DNA of 64,000 bases from Macrotrachela quadricornifera. Its lineage: Eukaryota; Rotifera; Eurotatoria; Philodinida; Philodinidae. Location: contig JAJEKB010020275.1 in assembly GCA_022393335.1 (NCBI GenBank), positions 366,745 through 430,744 on the forward strand, in the 5' to 3' direction. The notes under the pieces are model-generated. The model saw nothing but the letters and a program-made list of their open reading frames with translations, was not told the DNA's origin and did no database searches. The translations under genes and the position numbers were made by a program. Of this stretch, positions 34,298 to 47,842 are shown in pieces (the stretch's first letter is position 1; each line of letters begins with the position of its first letter).

Positions 34298-37200
34298 TTA
34301 AACTAATGAATACTGATGATGTCTATGTGATTCATTATTGGATTTTTTAAATAATGTTTCATCATGATTTATTGATGATGAATGATCAAATAAAGTATTA
34401 TGTAGAGTACATCGAGGACTTTGTGTATAAGATGAATGAACACCGGAATCAGTGGATGATGAATTTTGATCATGATTTGAATGTTTTTTTCTTATTGATT
34501 TTGATGATGAAACATGTGTAAATGCAGAAAATAGTTCATTTGGAGATGGTGAAATTGTTGAGAATATATTTGATGATAAAGGTTTTTCAGATATTTGTAT
34601 TAATGGATTTCGTTTTAATGAATCTTCATTGTTAGATAATGAAGATTTAAGAATAATTGGACGAAAATATCGTTCAGAAGATGTATTTGATTGATGAATA
34701 TCTATAATAAAAGAATAATACCTGCGAATACGACATTTATATGTAAATAAAAAACAACTGAACTAGACATGATTTCAAAGAGGTAACAATAAACAACCTC
34801 TGTTATATCTTTCTCAAGTCATTTTCATTCTTATTTCTCGAACAAGTAGAACTTAATATATCTAAATCTTAAGAGAAAAAAATTCTACCTGTAGCCTCTA
34901 ATTGACAATGATTATATTTAGTTTCTTTCCCAAATGATCCATGATCAATATTATCTTTATAATTCATTGCATAACCCGTAACAGCATATGGATTAATATT
35001 TCCTTGAGAATCTTCTATAATAAACAAAATTTCGAAAAAAGAAAAAGATCAAATATTTCATACCCGATGCAAAGCTATCTGATCGTGTTTTCTTTATAAA
35101 ATCATTATCTGTATTTAAACAAGTTTTATGATAATTTTCATTTGCATATGATGAACATAAAATAGGTTTTAATTTTCGTTTTTGATCATTAAATGTATCT
35201 AAATTATGATTATTTTTTTTTATATATTGTCGATATAATTTAATAATAATTATTATAAATATAAATATTAATAAAATAAATCCAATAAGAATAAAAATAA
35301 AAATTCGTTCATTTTTTCTTTGAATTTCATTATGATCATTTAATGTTCGAAAAGAAATTATTTCAATATTTTCTCCAGCTTGACTATTAATTTTAATATT
35401 TAATTGATAATCTGTATTTAATTGAAGATTATCAATTTTAATTTCATTTAATGGATATTTATATGAAATAAATCGATTAAAAATATTTTCACTTGAATTT
35501 ATTTTTGGAAATATTTCGATTTCATATGATAAAATAGAACATTGATCAATAATCCAATTTGCCATATTAAGAAGAATATAATCATTTGAAATAGTTTTAA
35601 TTAAATTTTTTGATTTATTTAATGAAGGAACTAAAAAACATTTGAATTTATTTATGAAAAAAAAAACAAATTTTATTACTTGAACCATCAGTTCTTGCTA
35701 TTAAATATTCTGTTGAACTAAATCCAGCTTGATTATTTGCATAAATCATTATTTCATAAATATTTCCACAAGAAAGATTTGTTAGACGAATATTTAATAT
35801 TGGTGGAAATATATTTAATTCATTAAGATAGAATTTATTTTTTATTTTATATGTTATTGTTAAACTTTCAATTATTTCTGATGGATAAAATATTTTTAAA
35901 CCTATTTCATTAGATTTTACATAATGAATTTTTGCTTGAATAGATGATGGTTTATCTAAAATAATACAGATTATGTTTTTTTAATTTACGAAAAAAAGAA
36001 TTTGTTTATACTATAATATCGAATATTGAATAATTTTGTTCCACATTGATATTGATTGTCGGTTTCGGATACTTTTGTATAAGGAATATAAAGTGAAGTG
36101 TTATTTAATAATGGACAATCAAGTGTAAGTAGTTTATTAATTGGATGTATGATTGTTGTTGATTTATCAAAAACTTCAATGAAATATAAGATTTTTTAGA
36201 ACTACTTAGGTTTTGAAATCTATTCTGAGTTAATTGAACTTCGAATTTAGGATAGATCAAATATTTTTACGTACGTGATGGAGGGATTTTAATCTGAATG
36301 GCGAATGATGATGAACCACAATCAATATAATTACAAATAGATACAGATATGTAATATTGTGATGATGAATGAAGATTATAAAGAATAAGATTTGAATTAA
36401 TTGTTTCAATTGTTGTTAATGTTGACATATCTATTAAAAATAAAAATAAAAATTAATTTTTATGAAAATATTAATTATTACTAAAATTTTCATAAATTGT
36501 TACAGAAAATATTCGAAATTTTCCATTAAGTAATTTAATATCATCTTGTTCAAAATTCCATGTTATATAAGCAGTTGTACTATTTAATAAACTTGCTGTT
36601 AAATCTCTTACCATAGCATGAGGAACTGCAAATTAAAAAATAAACAATTATATTTTTGAATCTTTTTCTTATTAAAAAAAAATAAATGAATTTACCATTC
36701 TCTAATGTTTGTATTTTTAATGGTTGTGATTTTGGACTTGGTCCTAATTCATTTATTGCATAAATTATAAATGTATAATATGTAAAGCTTTTTAATTGAT
36801 TAATAGTTAATATTCTTGAATGATAATTATGTGTTTGAGTAATAGTATGATTGTATTGATCAGTTATTTCAATAATAAATTCAATTAATGAATTATCACA
36901 TATTTGAGATGATGGATACTAAATGTTAAATTTTTTAAATATTATCGTTTGGAATTTAGGATAAGTTTAATCGTTGAATTATTTTCAAATACAGCTTTTA
37001 ATAGAGATCTAGACGCGTATATCTATCTAAGAATTATAACTCTAACGAAGTCATTTGTGAAAAGAAACTTGATAAATCTTTGAAAAACTTAACACTGACC
37101 TTCAAATGACTGATTCTTTCTTAACTATAGATTATATAACTATGAGATACAAATAGAATAAATAAAATTCGTGATAAATGATCATAATATGTTTTGTATT

Positions 37201-40200
37201 GATCATCCTCACCCTTATAAATACTCTTAAATAACTTGATAGTCTATAATTTCAATCGATAGCAAGAGTGTGAATATCCATAGACACTTTCAATCAAATA
37301 TACACACCTGCCATGTCAACACAAGACTCTGTGCAGTAATACTAACAATACTAATATTATATGGAGCAATTTGTAGTTCTAAAAAAAAGACTAATTCTAA
37401 AATTAATCAAATATATAAAATAATAATTTACGTTTAGGATTTGTTTGAAAATATATAGGATTACTAGGTAATGATATACCAATTGTATTAATTGCTTGTA
37501 TTATTACGGAAATAGTACATTCAGAAAAAATATTTTCAAATAAGTAATTGGTTATATTATTATTATTGATAGTAATAATTGTTTTATTTGACCATAATAA
37601 ATCTTAATTTAGAAGAAAAATAAAAGAATAATAATTCTTTTTTTTTTTTTTACTTTGTTTATATTGAATTGTAAGAATATATTTAAAAATGTTTGAATTT
37701 CCATCAAATGGTTTAATCCAAGAAATTTTTTCTGAATTTATAATAAAAATATTTTCAATTTTATTTGGAATATTTTGTACAATTATTTCAAATATTGAAT
37801 AATCTTGTGAATAATTATTTTTTGCATAACATTCATATAATCCACTATCAGACATTTGAATATTATTAATAATAAATGATAAATTTTTTTTTGTATTTTC
37901 ATATTTATTTTTAATAAATGAAAATTTTTTTAATAATGGATTTATTAATATTAATTCAAATTGATTATCACCTTGAGCAAAACAATAAATATTTAATGTT
38001 TCATTTATTTTTATTGTTTTATTTGATGTTATTGATAAAATTTTTGTTGGAATTTTCATTGTTAAATATATATATGAAGATATTTGTCCATAGGAATTTT
38101 TTGCTTGACATATATATTTATTTGATTGAAATTTTTTTATTCTAAAATATATTGGAGATATTAATGATGTATTTAAAATTTGTTTTGTTGTTTTATCAAT
38201 CCATTCTAATTGAAGATTTGGTTGACCTGATGCATAACATATAAGAGTAAATTCTTGATTTTTTTCAATAGTTAAATTTGTTAATGGATAAATAAATGGT
38301 TTTTGTTTTTCAATATTTATATGTTTTGATAATGATATTAATCCAAATGAATTTTTTACAATACATTCATATAAACCTGTATCATATATATTTCGTATAG
38401 AAATTGGATATGATATAAATATATCACCAGATAATAAATATTCAATATGATTATTAATTAATAATTTTTTACCATCTTTATATATATTTATATCTGGTAT
38501 TGGATCACCATATACAGTAAAATTTAAATGAATTGGTATATGAGAAATATTTTCTGGTAATATAATTATATTATTTAAATTTGTCTCTTGATTATTAGTA
38601 AGAATAAAAGGAGGTGAATCTAAATATTTAGATAAATGGTTATATTAAAAGTTTTTTTTATGAACATAAAATTTTAAAAAAGACTTACTAATAATTCGAA
38701 TTTGAGTTTGTGCACAACAATTATTTAAATCTGATGAAGTTGATATAAAACAACATTGATACATTCCCATATGTTTTCTTGTTGCATTTATAATTCCATA
38801 TCGATCTAATTTATTTGATAATAAAATAGAATTATGATACCATTGCCATTGAATATCGGAGTTTATTATTGAATCAATAGTACAAATTAATTCAGTATTT
38901 GAACTAGCATTAAGATTTATTTCTTGAATATTTATTTGACATTTAATTGGAGCTAAAAGAAAAGAAAAGTTTTCTTGTTTTTTAAATCATAATAATTAAA
39001 TGTTTTACAATTAATTTTAAGTGACATCATTGATGTCACATGTCCAATTGATTCATCATCAATACGACAAATATAATTTCCTGAATCATTTTTAGATGAA
39101 ATCTTTAAAATCAATGAATTATTATATAGTTTTTCTTCGAATTTATCTATTTTAATTCCATCTTTCCACCATGATAATTGACTAGTTTTTGATAATGATG
39201 ATATACCACAAGGTAATTCAATTAAATTATCATATTGTGCACGATATTCTGTATTATTTAATATAGATAATTCAGGTCCAAATGGTGAACGATCTATATG
39301 TATATATATATATATATATATTTAATTTATAATGAAAATAAATCTTTATTTACCTCGAATACGTAATAATTTAAATTGACTTTGTTTTGTATTATTATTA
39401 ATCTGATTATTAATAATACATGCATAACTTCGATTATCATCTGATTTTGTTAAATTATGAATAATTAAATTTTTATTTGGTAATAAATTATATTTCGTTC
39501 TTGGTTCTATATTAATTCAATTATCACATATATATATATCTATATTTGTTTAATAAACTTACGTAAATCAAGTTGAATTATTTCATTATTTATTTTTTCT
39601 AACCAACCAATAATATTTATATGAGAACTAGCTGATGATGGAGATATTTCACATGATATAATAACAGATGATTGTTCAAATCCATATGGATTTTTAACTT
39701 CTATTTCATACATATCATAGATTTCTATAATATAACAAAAATTATTTTATTAATTGATAAAACATATACGATCTAGACGATTATGTTATAATCATATTAT
39801 AACATGCAAATACTAATTTTTATTGATGTCTACTAACAATAATCTATAGATAGATAGGAAAGAAATTTTTATTAAATAAAAAACATGTTAATTTAATCGT
39901 TTCTCGGGATACAAAATCAAACAAATCTGTTGTTGAGATCCGACAGGATGTTATTCGGAAGTTGTAAGAAACTGATTGAACTAATTTCACCTGGATTTTT
40001 TTTCTTTCTAATGACTTTATTCAATGTTATGACTTGTTAGCAAAGGAGAAAATAATATATTTTTACTAATTTCATACAGTGTACATCTCATTGTTGTAGT
40101 ACTAGTATTAGAATCTTTCGTTCGGTTAATAGAGTATATAATAGAAGAATTTACATAATTGATAAAGACATAAACATATTCTTATTCATTTACACTTGTC

Positions 40201-41306
40201 ATAGAAGTTATTTTGTATGTATATATATACATATTTATGTTCATGTTGACTTCTACTAATTACTGAAAAAGAAGATAATCTATTCTATAACAATTTATTA
40301 GTAGTATATGTCAATTTAAGCTTAATAAAAATTGTATTTCGGATTAGACATACGATTATCTTGTTAATTACAATAAAATATTTCTATATCAACTTTGCTA
40401 AATCTAATGCTGTTACATTGTTTCATAGATAAAAAGAAATAATCTATTTTTAAGAAAATAAAATGTGTTATATGAATAAACTGATATTTATATATTTATT
40501 TTCTTATAATATCTAATTAATCATACGTGGTTTAAGTTGAATTGGTATTGTTTGTATACTACCAACTGGATTTTCTGCTCGACAAATAAATGAACCAGCA
40601 TGTATTGTTTTAAAATATCTTTGAAATGGTCGAATAAATAAACTTCCATTTTCATATAAATCACTAAAATAAAAATTTTCGAAAAATATAATTTAACTAA
40701 TAGTTAGAAATTAATTCAAATATTCTTACATTAATTCAGATGATTGAATTAATATTAATGATTGATCATTACTATTATTTATTCGAAACCAACTTATTTT
40801 AGGTATTGGATTACCTTGTGCTAAACAATCAAGTCTTATACCTAAATTATTATAATAAAATTTTTCTATTGTTGTTATAGTTGAAATAAAACTCGGTCCA
40901 ATTGGATATTGAATTGTTATAACACCTAAAATAAAATTTTTATCTTAAATTATATATTTAATATTACTTATGCTTTTCTTTTTATAGCATAATCTACTGG
41001 GAATTTAAGTGTTAAACATATTTAGGTGAATAGAATTAGGTCATCAAAAAAATTACATATATAAAAAGAAAATGATTCATTCAAGTATGACATCAAATTT
41101 ACTATAACCTTTTTTTTTTACTTTCCGTTAAATTTATTTTGCATTTATAACTATTGATTAGCATCATTTAACAATATTTTAACATATTAATAATATAATC
41201 TAGTGAATATTTTTTCCTATAAAATTACAAAGAAAAATATTAAAATAATAATTTTACCTTGTTGATAAATAACAAGAATAATTATTAAACTAATGATTAT
41301 TATCAT
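34298..41306 (-). CDS. Dscam-like Ig/FN3 transmembrane receptor
   Basis: Large multi-exon gene starting with a short signal-peptide exon (41306-41258, MIIIISLIIILVIYQQ) and ending HRHHQYSLV at 34298. By hand I read seven N-terminal Ig domains (for example LDCLAQGNPIPKISWF; IELPCGISSLSKTSQLSWW; LICYASGQPNLQLEWI; SDSGLYECYAKNNYS), three fibronectin III domains (for example PYNISIVSITAQSLVLTWQ), one more Ig-like domain (LLTLDCPLLNN with YQCGTKL, 36020-36180), two more FN3 domains, a transmembrane helix (IFIFILIGFILLIFIFIIII, about 35250-35310) and a Ser/Asn-rich cytoplasmic tail. The order Ig-FN3-Ig-FN3-TM is the Dscam signature, though Dscam normally has 9 Ig + 4 FN3 + 1 Ig + 2 FN3. Dscam proteins mediate homophilic neuronal recognition. 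Introns are mostly short, with larger ones near 36920-37320, 39760-40530 and 40926-41257. No arrays of alternative exons are visible. Individual exon edges are approximate. Confidence 0.85.
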
Positions 41307-43809
41307 TATAATATTGATAAATACTAAATCATAGTTTATATTAAAAATTGAATATACTAGAATGAAGAAAAAGAAAAAAACTAAGTTATATGAACATTAC
41401 TTATGTTCTTAAAATAATAAATATAAGGCCATTTAGAAGAATATGATGATAGTAATGGTCGTCTACCAGTACATTGATTGTCCTTCTTACGTGCTCTCGT
41501 TCTCCTTGTGTCTAGGGTCTAATAAGACAAATAAACTTTTATGGAATGAGAGAAAAAAAAATAACTTAGAGAGGGAATAAGGAAGAGAAGCTATATTTGC
41601 TGCAACCCCAGACCGAAAGTCAAATCATCTCTTCGTCTTTAATTAGAGACGATCGAGAGAAACAAGAAAGACAGAATAAAAAAGAGTAAGAACGACAAGA
41701 AAAAGGAGAAGAAGAAAAAAAAAGAAAGAGAGAAAAGAATAATCCATCCTTTGATAGTTATGCTAGTGAATACAAGACAATGAAAGCTAACAAAATTCAT
41801 GGTCAAATCAAACGTTTTATACAGCAATCCATTAATTCAACGTTTATCTATCAGATTCTTTGTAATGTATAAATATATATATATATATATATGAATGACA
41901 AGTTATTCAGACCGTAATGATCACTATTAACTATCGTAAAAGAGTGACAAGTGGCTGTTGCTTTATTGATGAGATTGCATAAAGCATCCAATGAGAAAAT
42001 AATGACCATTTGCTTGTCTTCATCATGCAGACTAAGACAAACCAATCTTTTTCTCTTACATATATATATATGTTTGAAATTTCAAACATAATGATGACAT
42101 TTAAAAGATAATCGATAAGATTGTTCAATTACAAAAAAAATTTCATCTGTTTTTTTTCTGACAACAAATGAACGTTACATACATATAAATGTGTCTAAGC
42201 AAAAATACCTAATGGCAGTCATTAGTATGTTCTTTCATAATCCCAAGTGGTATGATACATACATTAAAATAAAGATAATACAAAAGAAGAGACGCGTGTA
42301 TGTGTGTTATAGTGAGTATGTTTGACTTTATATTGTCGTTATTGATACTGCACTCATCTTTATTACATGTTAATGTTACTATTCTACTGAATGACGATTT
42401 CCGGGTATACTTATTAATCAACAATAGAATCCTTCTTCATTGTTTTTTTCTTTATAAATATACAAAGTATATATAGTTGAACAAAGGTCATATGTACAAT
42501 GATAGAAAAAGAAAAAAGGGGGATTGAATGTTAAAATGATTAGATATTTAACATGAAGTTGATAGTTCGATGGCATTAAGAGAGACTTGAGTAAAGAAGG
42601 CGGAGGTAAGTATTGAATATATGTACATATACTTAAATATAAATTATTTTATACGATAGTAAAAGATTTATTGGTCAATCGAAGGTCGAAAAATACACAA
42701 TATAAAAAAGAAATTGCATGTGCGTGTAAATAAATTGAGTTATTTTTTTACCATGAAGACATGCAAGACGGAAGTCGATTTGCATCAAAGAATACAAGCA
42801 TTAGTGTTCTTAACATTCTGCCGTAGCGGAAGTCGATTAGACGCATCAATATTAAGCACCTCAATATAAAGAATAATCTAAGACCTATTACTGATTAAAA
42901 AATATGATTGAAATACTAATTATATATGATAAATAATGAGAGTATTCTACTCATTATTAAAATTGTCTGATGACCTTGTTTTCTTTTTCTCTACGGAAAT
43001 GATTCAATGTGATAGTATCTTTATAAACATTGATAAGATTATATTATTGAACGATGAGTTTGTCATTTATGTCATTCAATATGAATAAAGAAAAGTTATT
43101 TTGACAAGACAATGCTATATGTAATCTTCTGTTTTTTAATAAATAAATGTCTTATTTTAACGTAACTTGAAAGAATTCTGATAAAAATATATAAGAAGAC
43201 TGACTATGTCAGTTTATTTCATATTACTTTGATGTATTTATAAAAGAAGGCAAACTCAAGGAAATATTGTTTTTCTATTTTTATCAAAGATAATTTGTTT
43301 GTGCCTTTAGTCATTCATTTAAAAAAAAAACTTAATACTTAAACTATTACGAATCAATGATCAAATAAGTATGATTCTATGCGTACAAAAATGTTAATTA
43401 ATATTAAATGAAGCAAATAGATCAAGTGATTACATAGACAGCATGATTGAAGTTAAACATTTCACAAGTAGAAATGTCTCGTATGAATTAGCAAATATTT
43501 ATATAAAAGACATATCATTCAACTTTAATAAAAAGAAAACAAATATTAAGTATCTCAAAATGTCTGCATGTATATTTCATCATAGGTAAATTATAAAATC
43601 TCGATTTTTTTTTGTAAAAACGATGCATTGTGAAGTACTCCAATGAATTATGAATGATTTAAGGTATTGTGATGTTTTATTAGTATTAAAATTTGCTCTA
43701 CCTTATTGAGTGAAAAAAAAACGGAAGAGTAAATAAATAGTGTTTGATTTTAGAATAATTTCAAAATTTATTGATATTTAATTGATATGTCATAATAAGA
43801 AATATATAA
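41307..43809. other. Intergenic region
   Basis: This is the upstream region of the Dscam-like gene and the downstream region of the PP1-docking frame. No gene is seen. GA-rich or CT-rich low-complexity sequence at about 41640-41740 creates a spurious minus-strand open frame, and a TA tract lies near 41872. Confidence 0.55.
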
Positions 43810-44341
43810 TTAATTTGTAGCAAATGTAACTTCTTTAATAGAAGAACGTTTAGTTAATGATTCTTTTGGACGTAAAATACTTTTTGGTCTATCATTAAAT
43901 CTTGGTGTATATCGTGAATGATTATCATTTGTTAACATATTTGAATAATGATTAATTAGATTAATAACTTGTTTATTTGAATTAAGTTTTTCATTATTCC
44001 ATGGTGAAATTCTTTCATGACATGTCCATGTTTTTTCTCGTCGTAATTTATTTTCTATAAATAAATGTTTATTATCTTCTTTTAATGATTTTAATGAAGA
44101 ATTTCTTTCATATAATCGTTGTACAAGTTCCATCCATAATTGATAAGATGGTTTAAAATTTAATTTTTCTATATGAATATTTGTTGATAATGATAATGAT
44201 TTTCGATCTTGACTACGTGGTGAAAGTATAGCCGGTGTATAAGTACTTTCTTCTAATGTTTTCATATGATGATGATTACATAAAAGCATTTTACATTGAT
44301 AAGGTGATTCAACTCCATAAAAACATTTATAATTTGGAATA
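43810..44341 (-). CDS. Protein with SILK and RVxF PP1-docking motifs
   Basis: The open frame begins directly after a splice acceptor at 44342-44343 (tttattaatttag) and runs to a TAA at 43810-43812. An internal ATG at 44289 would give 159 residues. The C-terminus reads RPKSILRPKESLTKRSS followed by IKEVTFATN. SILR matches the SILK docking motif and KEVTF matches the RVxF motif. This order and spacing is used by regulators of protein phosphatase 1 such as inhibitor-2 and KNL1. The rest is basic and helical (WMELVQRLYERNSSLKSLKE) with a Cys/His-containing start. No enzyme domain is visible. The frame and phase at the acceptor fit exactly onto a GT donor at the end of the upstream ankyrin frame (45411-45412), so these may be one 390-residue protein. 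Alternatively it is a separate, leader-spliced gene. Confidence 0.7.
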
Positions 44342-45408
44342 CTAAATTAATAAATAAAAGAAAATTATATTTTTTTAAATTTTTATTGAAATTTTTAGTA
44401 TCCTATATAGAATAAGATCGATATATAATGTAGAATAAAGGAAGAAGCTTCAAAGATCAGTTGTTTTTATATTTTTCGCTAAGATTTTATTAATTTTTAA
44501 CAAGAAATATTATGTTGTAGTCGCTTATGTCTGTAAGTTTACTTGAAGATAAGTATGCAATTTTTTTCTCATGAGAAAAACAAGTTAGATATCTAAGGTT
44601 AGATTACCAAACTACAAATCTTGAAATATTTTTTTTGGACTTAACAGAACTAAAATAAAAATTTCTCTTTAATTGATAATTCAATTTTAAATTCTCCTCA
44701 AGATTGATCTGATGTTTCTTTGACTTAAATTCATTTCATGATAGTTCTAATGTATTACTCCGAGGAGTATAAAAAGAATAAGAAAAAAAGATATTTTTAA
44801 CTCTAACTAGGAGATCGCATAACCTACTTAATACTACTATATATACCCAGTTTTTTTTGCTTTAATTCCGGTGATTTTATAGCAAATATATAATCCTCAA
44901 AGATCATCTGTAGACTATGGAACTTTAGATGTTCGGTTTATTCATACAAACAACAAAATTCATAAATTAAATTTGAAATATCGATAAAAACACAGATTAT
45001 TAGTGAAATGCTAATTTGCACCTAAAAAGCATCCTATCTTTCCATTAGCAATCCTATTTTTATCATTTTAACATATTTCCTTTTTTAACTTAATGGTGAT
45101 ATTAAAGGTTGAAAGGTAGTTTTTTTTTATAACCAACATGGCATTTAGAACGAACACACTTTTTAAACATATCTCTGAGAAATCTCTAAAGGAAAATAAA
45201 AACATTTATTTATTTTTAATACTATTGAACGATAAATATCGAAAATGAGACTAGTTTCTAATTGAAACTTGTTCCTTCAATACTATTAAATTTTTTGCTT
45301 ATGTGAAAAGATTATCATGAAGAGATGAAATTGGAAAAAAAGTCTGATGAGCTGATTTATGATCTTTTAATCTTTAATTTTTTTTGAATTTCTTTTTTGA
45401 AATAAATT
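44342..45408. other. Long intron or intergenic spacer
   Basis: About 1.07 kb of AT-rich sequence between the ankyrin frame and the PP1-docking frame. No coding sequence or repeat structure is recognised. If the two frames are one gene, this is its only intron. Confidence 0.5.
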
Positions 45409-46053
45409 TTACTTTTTATCAATATGTTTGTTTCGTTTTGATGCTGAATTTCGTCTATGATAATAATATGTCCATTCATTTAATTTTGGACCAACAGTTT
45501 GTGCCCATTGTTGACATGTAAAATGATATTCATTATCTATTGCAAATGGTGATGCAGTTGTATAATCAAGTAAATAAATAGCATTATCAAAACGAAATAA
45601 TTTTATAGCTAAAATTAAAGGTGTATAACCTAATTCTGTTTTACAATCAATTGAAAAATCCATTGTTTTTATTTCATGAATTATATCTGCAAGAATTGAT
45701 GTTTGTGATGATGCTGCTGCATGATGTAAAGTTGAATAACTTTCATTATCAATATGATTCCAATCAATAGATTTTGTTCGTAAAAAAAGTGGAATAAGTT
45801 TTGAACGATTAAGTAAACATGCATACATCATTGGTGTTTGTTGATGAAAATCAATTGCATTTATATCAGCATTATCTTGAAGAAGAAGACGAGCTACTCG
45901 ATAACCATAATTTTCTTGATCAGAAAGTACAGCTAAATGAAGTGGTGTTCGACCAAAACTATCTTTTTCATTTACATTACATCCAATTCGATTAATAAGT
46001 AAATTTAATTGAGACAAACGTCCATCTAAAATCACTTGATGAATAGACGCCAT
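45409..46053 (-). CDS. Ankyrin-repeat protein
   Basis: Single open frame of 214 residues from the ATG at 46053. About five ankyrin repeats are visible: DSFGRTPLHLAVLSDQENYG with ARLLLQDNADINA; DFHQQTPMMYACLLNRSKLI; DNESYSTLHHAAASSQTSIL; ELGYTPLILAIKLFRFDNAI with LLDYTTASPFAID. Ankyrin repeats are protein-binding scaffolds, and the partner cannot be read from the sequence. The C-terminus is basic (HRRNSASKRNKHIDKK). The terminal TAA overlaps a consensus splice donor (AAAAA then GTAAAA). Splicing from 45413 to the acceptor at 44341 keeps frame and would append the PP1-docking segment downstream, giving 390 residues. That makes a phosphatase-targeting scaffold plausible, as an inference. Confidence 0.85.
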   Translation of the reverse strand: MASIHQVILDGRLSQLNLLINRIGCNVNEKDSFGRTPLHLAVLSDQENYGYRVARLLLQDNADINAIDFHQQTPMMYACLLNRSKLIPLFLRTKSIDWNHIDNESYSTLHHAAASSQTSILADIIHEIKTMDFSIDCKTELGYTPLILAIKLFRFDNAIYLLDYTTASPFAIDNEYHFTCQQWAQTVGPKLNEWTYYYHRRNSASKRNKHIDKK

Positions 46054-46885
46054 ATATAAATGTAGACAAATAAACGCCCTGGTAGCAACAATGTACAGCT
46101 GATTCGTGGTCTATATGACTTTTTCTGTGTTTAAAAAATAACAATACATATATAGGATTAATTTAATGGAGTCAAACAAAGAATTATCAACAACAAATTA
46201 AAGTTTATTTATTTTTTATTTCAAGACAAAATTACATCGCCACCATATATATATTTATTGACATATGATATCGATCATTAACTTCTGATATATGACTCTT
46301 CCCTTTCATCTAGATCAATAAGCAATTATTAGTTCAGTTTGTCCTTTACATCTACACATATGTTTAAATCGATATATTGATAGAAACCAAGAACAATAAA
46401 AATAACACTTTCTCTATTAAAGTTTATGTTCTATTATAGATATGATCCCCCCCTCTCTCTCTCTATCATATGCTGATTTGATTCTAGTTGTTGCCATTTT
46501 TTTTTATTCATATTTCTTGAGGCATCTTTTTTAACTTCTCACTTTTAGACACGAACATCTTCCCTTTTTTGTTGGAAGAAAAAAAAGAAACATTGCATGT
46601 GCTTTTTCTTTCTTCTTTTCTTTTGATGCAAACACAATGTTCGTTATAATAACAGCGTTAGCATTGACTACTGTCATATGTGTTATTTCATTTTTGCAAT
46701 TAAAAAAAAAAGTTCGACAGACTGAAGAACAATTTTCTTTCCTTTTTTTTTTCTCTTGTGCTATTAAACAAGGCAATACTTAAGCAACAACAACAACAAC
46801 AACGATCTCTGCATGACAAGAGACATAAATTTCATCTAGTGTTTCTTAAAAATGTAACATTTTCGTATTATTTTTTTGTTTCATC
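46054..46885. other. Divergent intergenic region
   Basis: Lies between the divergently transcribed ankyrin and calcium-sensor genes, so it probably holds both promoters. A CT microsatellite at about 46448-46464 and a CAA repeat at about 46784-46802 are visible. No TATA box can be assigned in such AT-rich DNA. Confidence 0.55.
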
Positions 46886-47842
46886 ATGTTTACACTTTTA
46901 CCATCATTGTATCTTATTGGTGTTCGTTGTTTTCAACATTGGAATAATTCTTATTATAATGAATCAAATAAAAAAGAATTAATTGAAATTAATAATAAAA
47001 CTAATAATCCAATAACTTCTGTTCAACAAGACACATCATCTTCAAATATAAAAGTTAAATCTCGTAAAAAAAAACCTCATTATCGACGACGTACAATATC
47101 GTTAAGTGGACTTACTCAAGATGATATTGCCTATTTAATGAAACGAACAGGACTTACTGAAGACGACATACTTTTATGGTATAGAGAATTTCTTGTATGT
47201 ATACAATTTTTAATTAATTATATAAAAATGTTAAACTATTTTTTTTTATTATTAGAATGATTGTCCAGATGGAAAACTTGCAAAAGATAAATTTATTAAT
47301 ATTTATCAACAATTTTATAAAAGAGGTCATGTTAATAAATTTTGTGAACATGCATTTCAATTATTTGATAAAGATCGTTCAGGATTTATGGGTAAAATTT
47401 TCTTAAATAATTAAGAAAAATAAAATAAAAAAATATTTCTTTAATAGATTTTATGGAATTTCTTCTTGCTGTTAGTTTAACATCAACAAATGATCCCGTA
47501 CGAAAAATTGACCTATTTTTTGCTATGTATGATATTGATCATAATGGTCTTATTGATGAAAATGAAACGAGATCTTTTGTTGAAGTATGTCTTTATTCAT
47601 TGTAAATAATCTTATTATTCAAAAGAAATTTTTTTTATTTTCTCTTTTAGTCAATATATGAATTATTAGGTATTGATATAAGTGATCCATCAAGAATTGA
47701 TACAAAAGTTCATAATATATTTTCTAAAGCTGAATGTGATCAATCAGGTCATTTAACAAAAGATCAATTTGCAACCGCTTGCCAAAATGATCGATATATA
47801 CGGAAACTTTTAATACCAAATACAAAATTATCTAATAATTAA
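46886..47842 (+). CDS. Divergent neuronal calcium sensor with N-terminal extension
   Basis: Four exons: 46886-47194, 47256-47391, 47448-47584, 47651-47842, about 257 residues. The core is NCS family (recoverin, frequenin, KChIP): a helix with LTEDDILLWYREF, a degenerate first EF-hand (DCPDGKLAKDKF), two intact loops (DKDRSGFMDFME and DIDHNGLIDENE), and a fourth loop near ECDQSGHLTKDQ whose last ligand is Gln, so probably inactive. Instead of the MGxxxS myristoylation signal of most NCS proteins, it starts MFTLLPSLYLIGVRCF and has a roughly 70-residue extension with a basic patch (SRKKKPHYRRRTISLSG). This suggests different membrane targeting, as in KChIP variants. It is convergent with a more conventional NCS gene ending about 1 kb away, which points to an old inverted duplication. 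The true start could lie in an unseen upstream exon. Confidence 0.85.

Noticed and set aside
36020..36180. Segment between FN3 domains of the Dscam-like gene as intron only
   Set aside because: I first took it for intron, but the minus strand reads an open Ig-like stretch with Cys and YxC positions, matching the Ig domain expected between FN3 blocks.
41639..41827. Phe/Ser/Leu-rich minus-strand frame resembling a membrane protein
   Set aside because: It is the translation of a GA-rich low-complexity tract.
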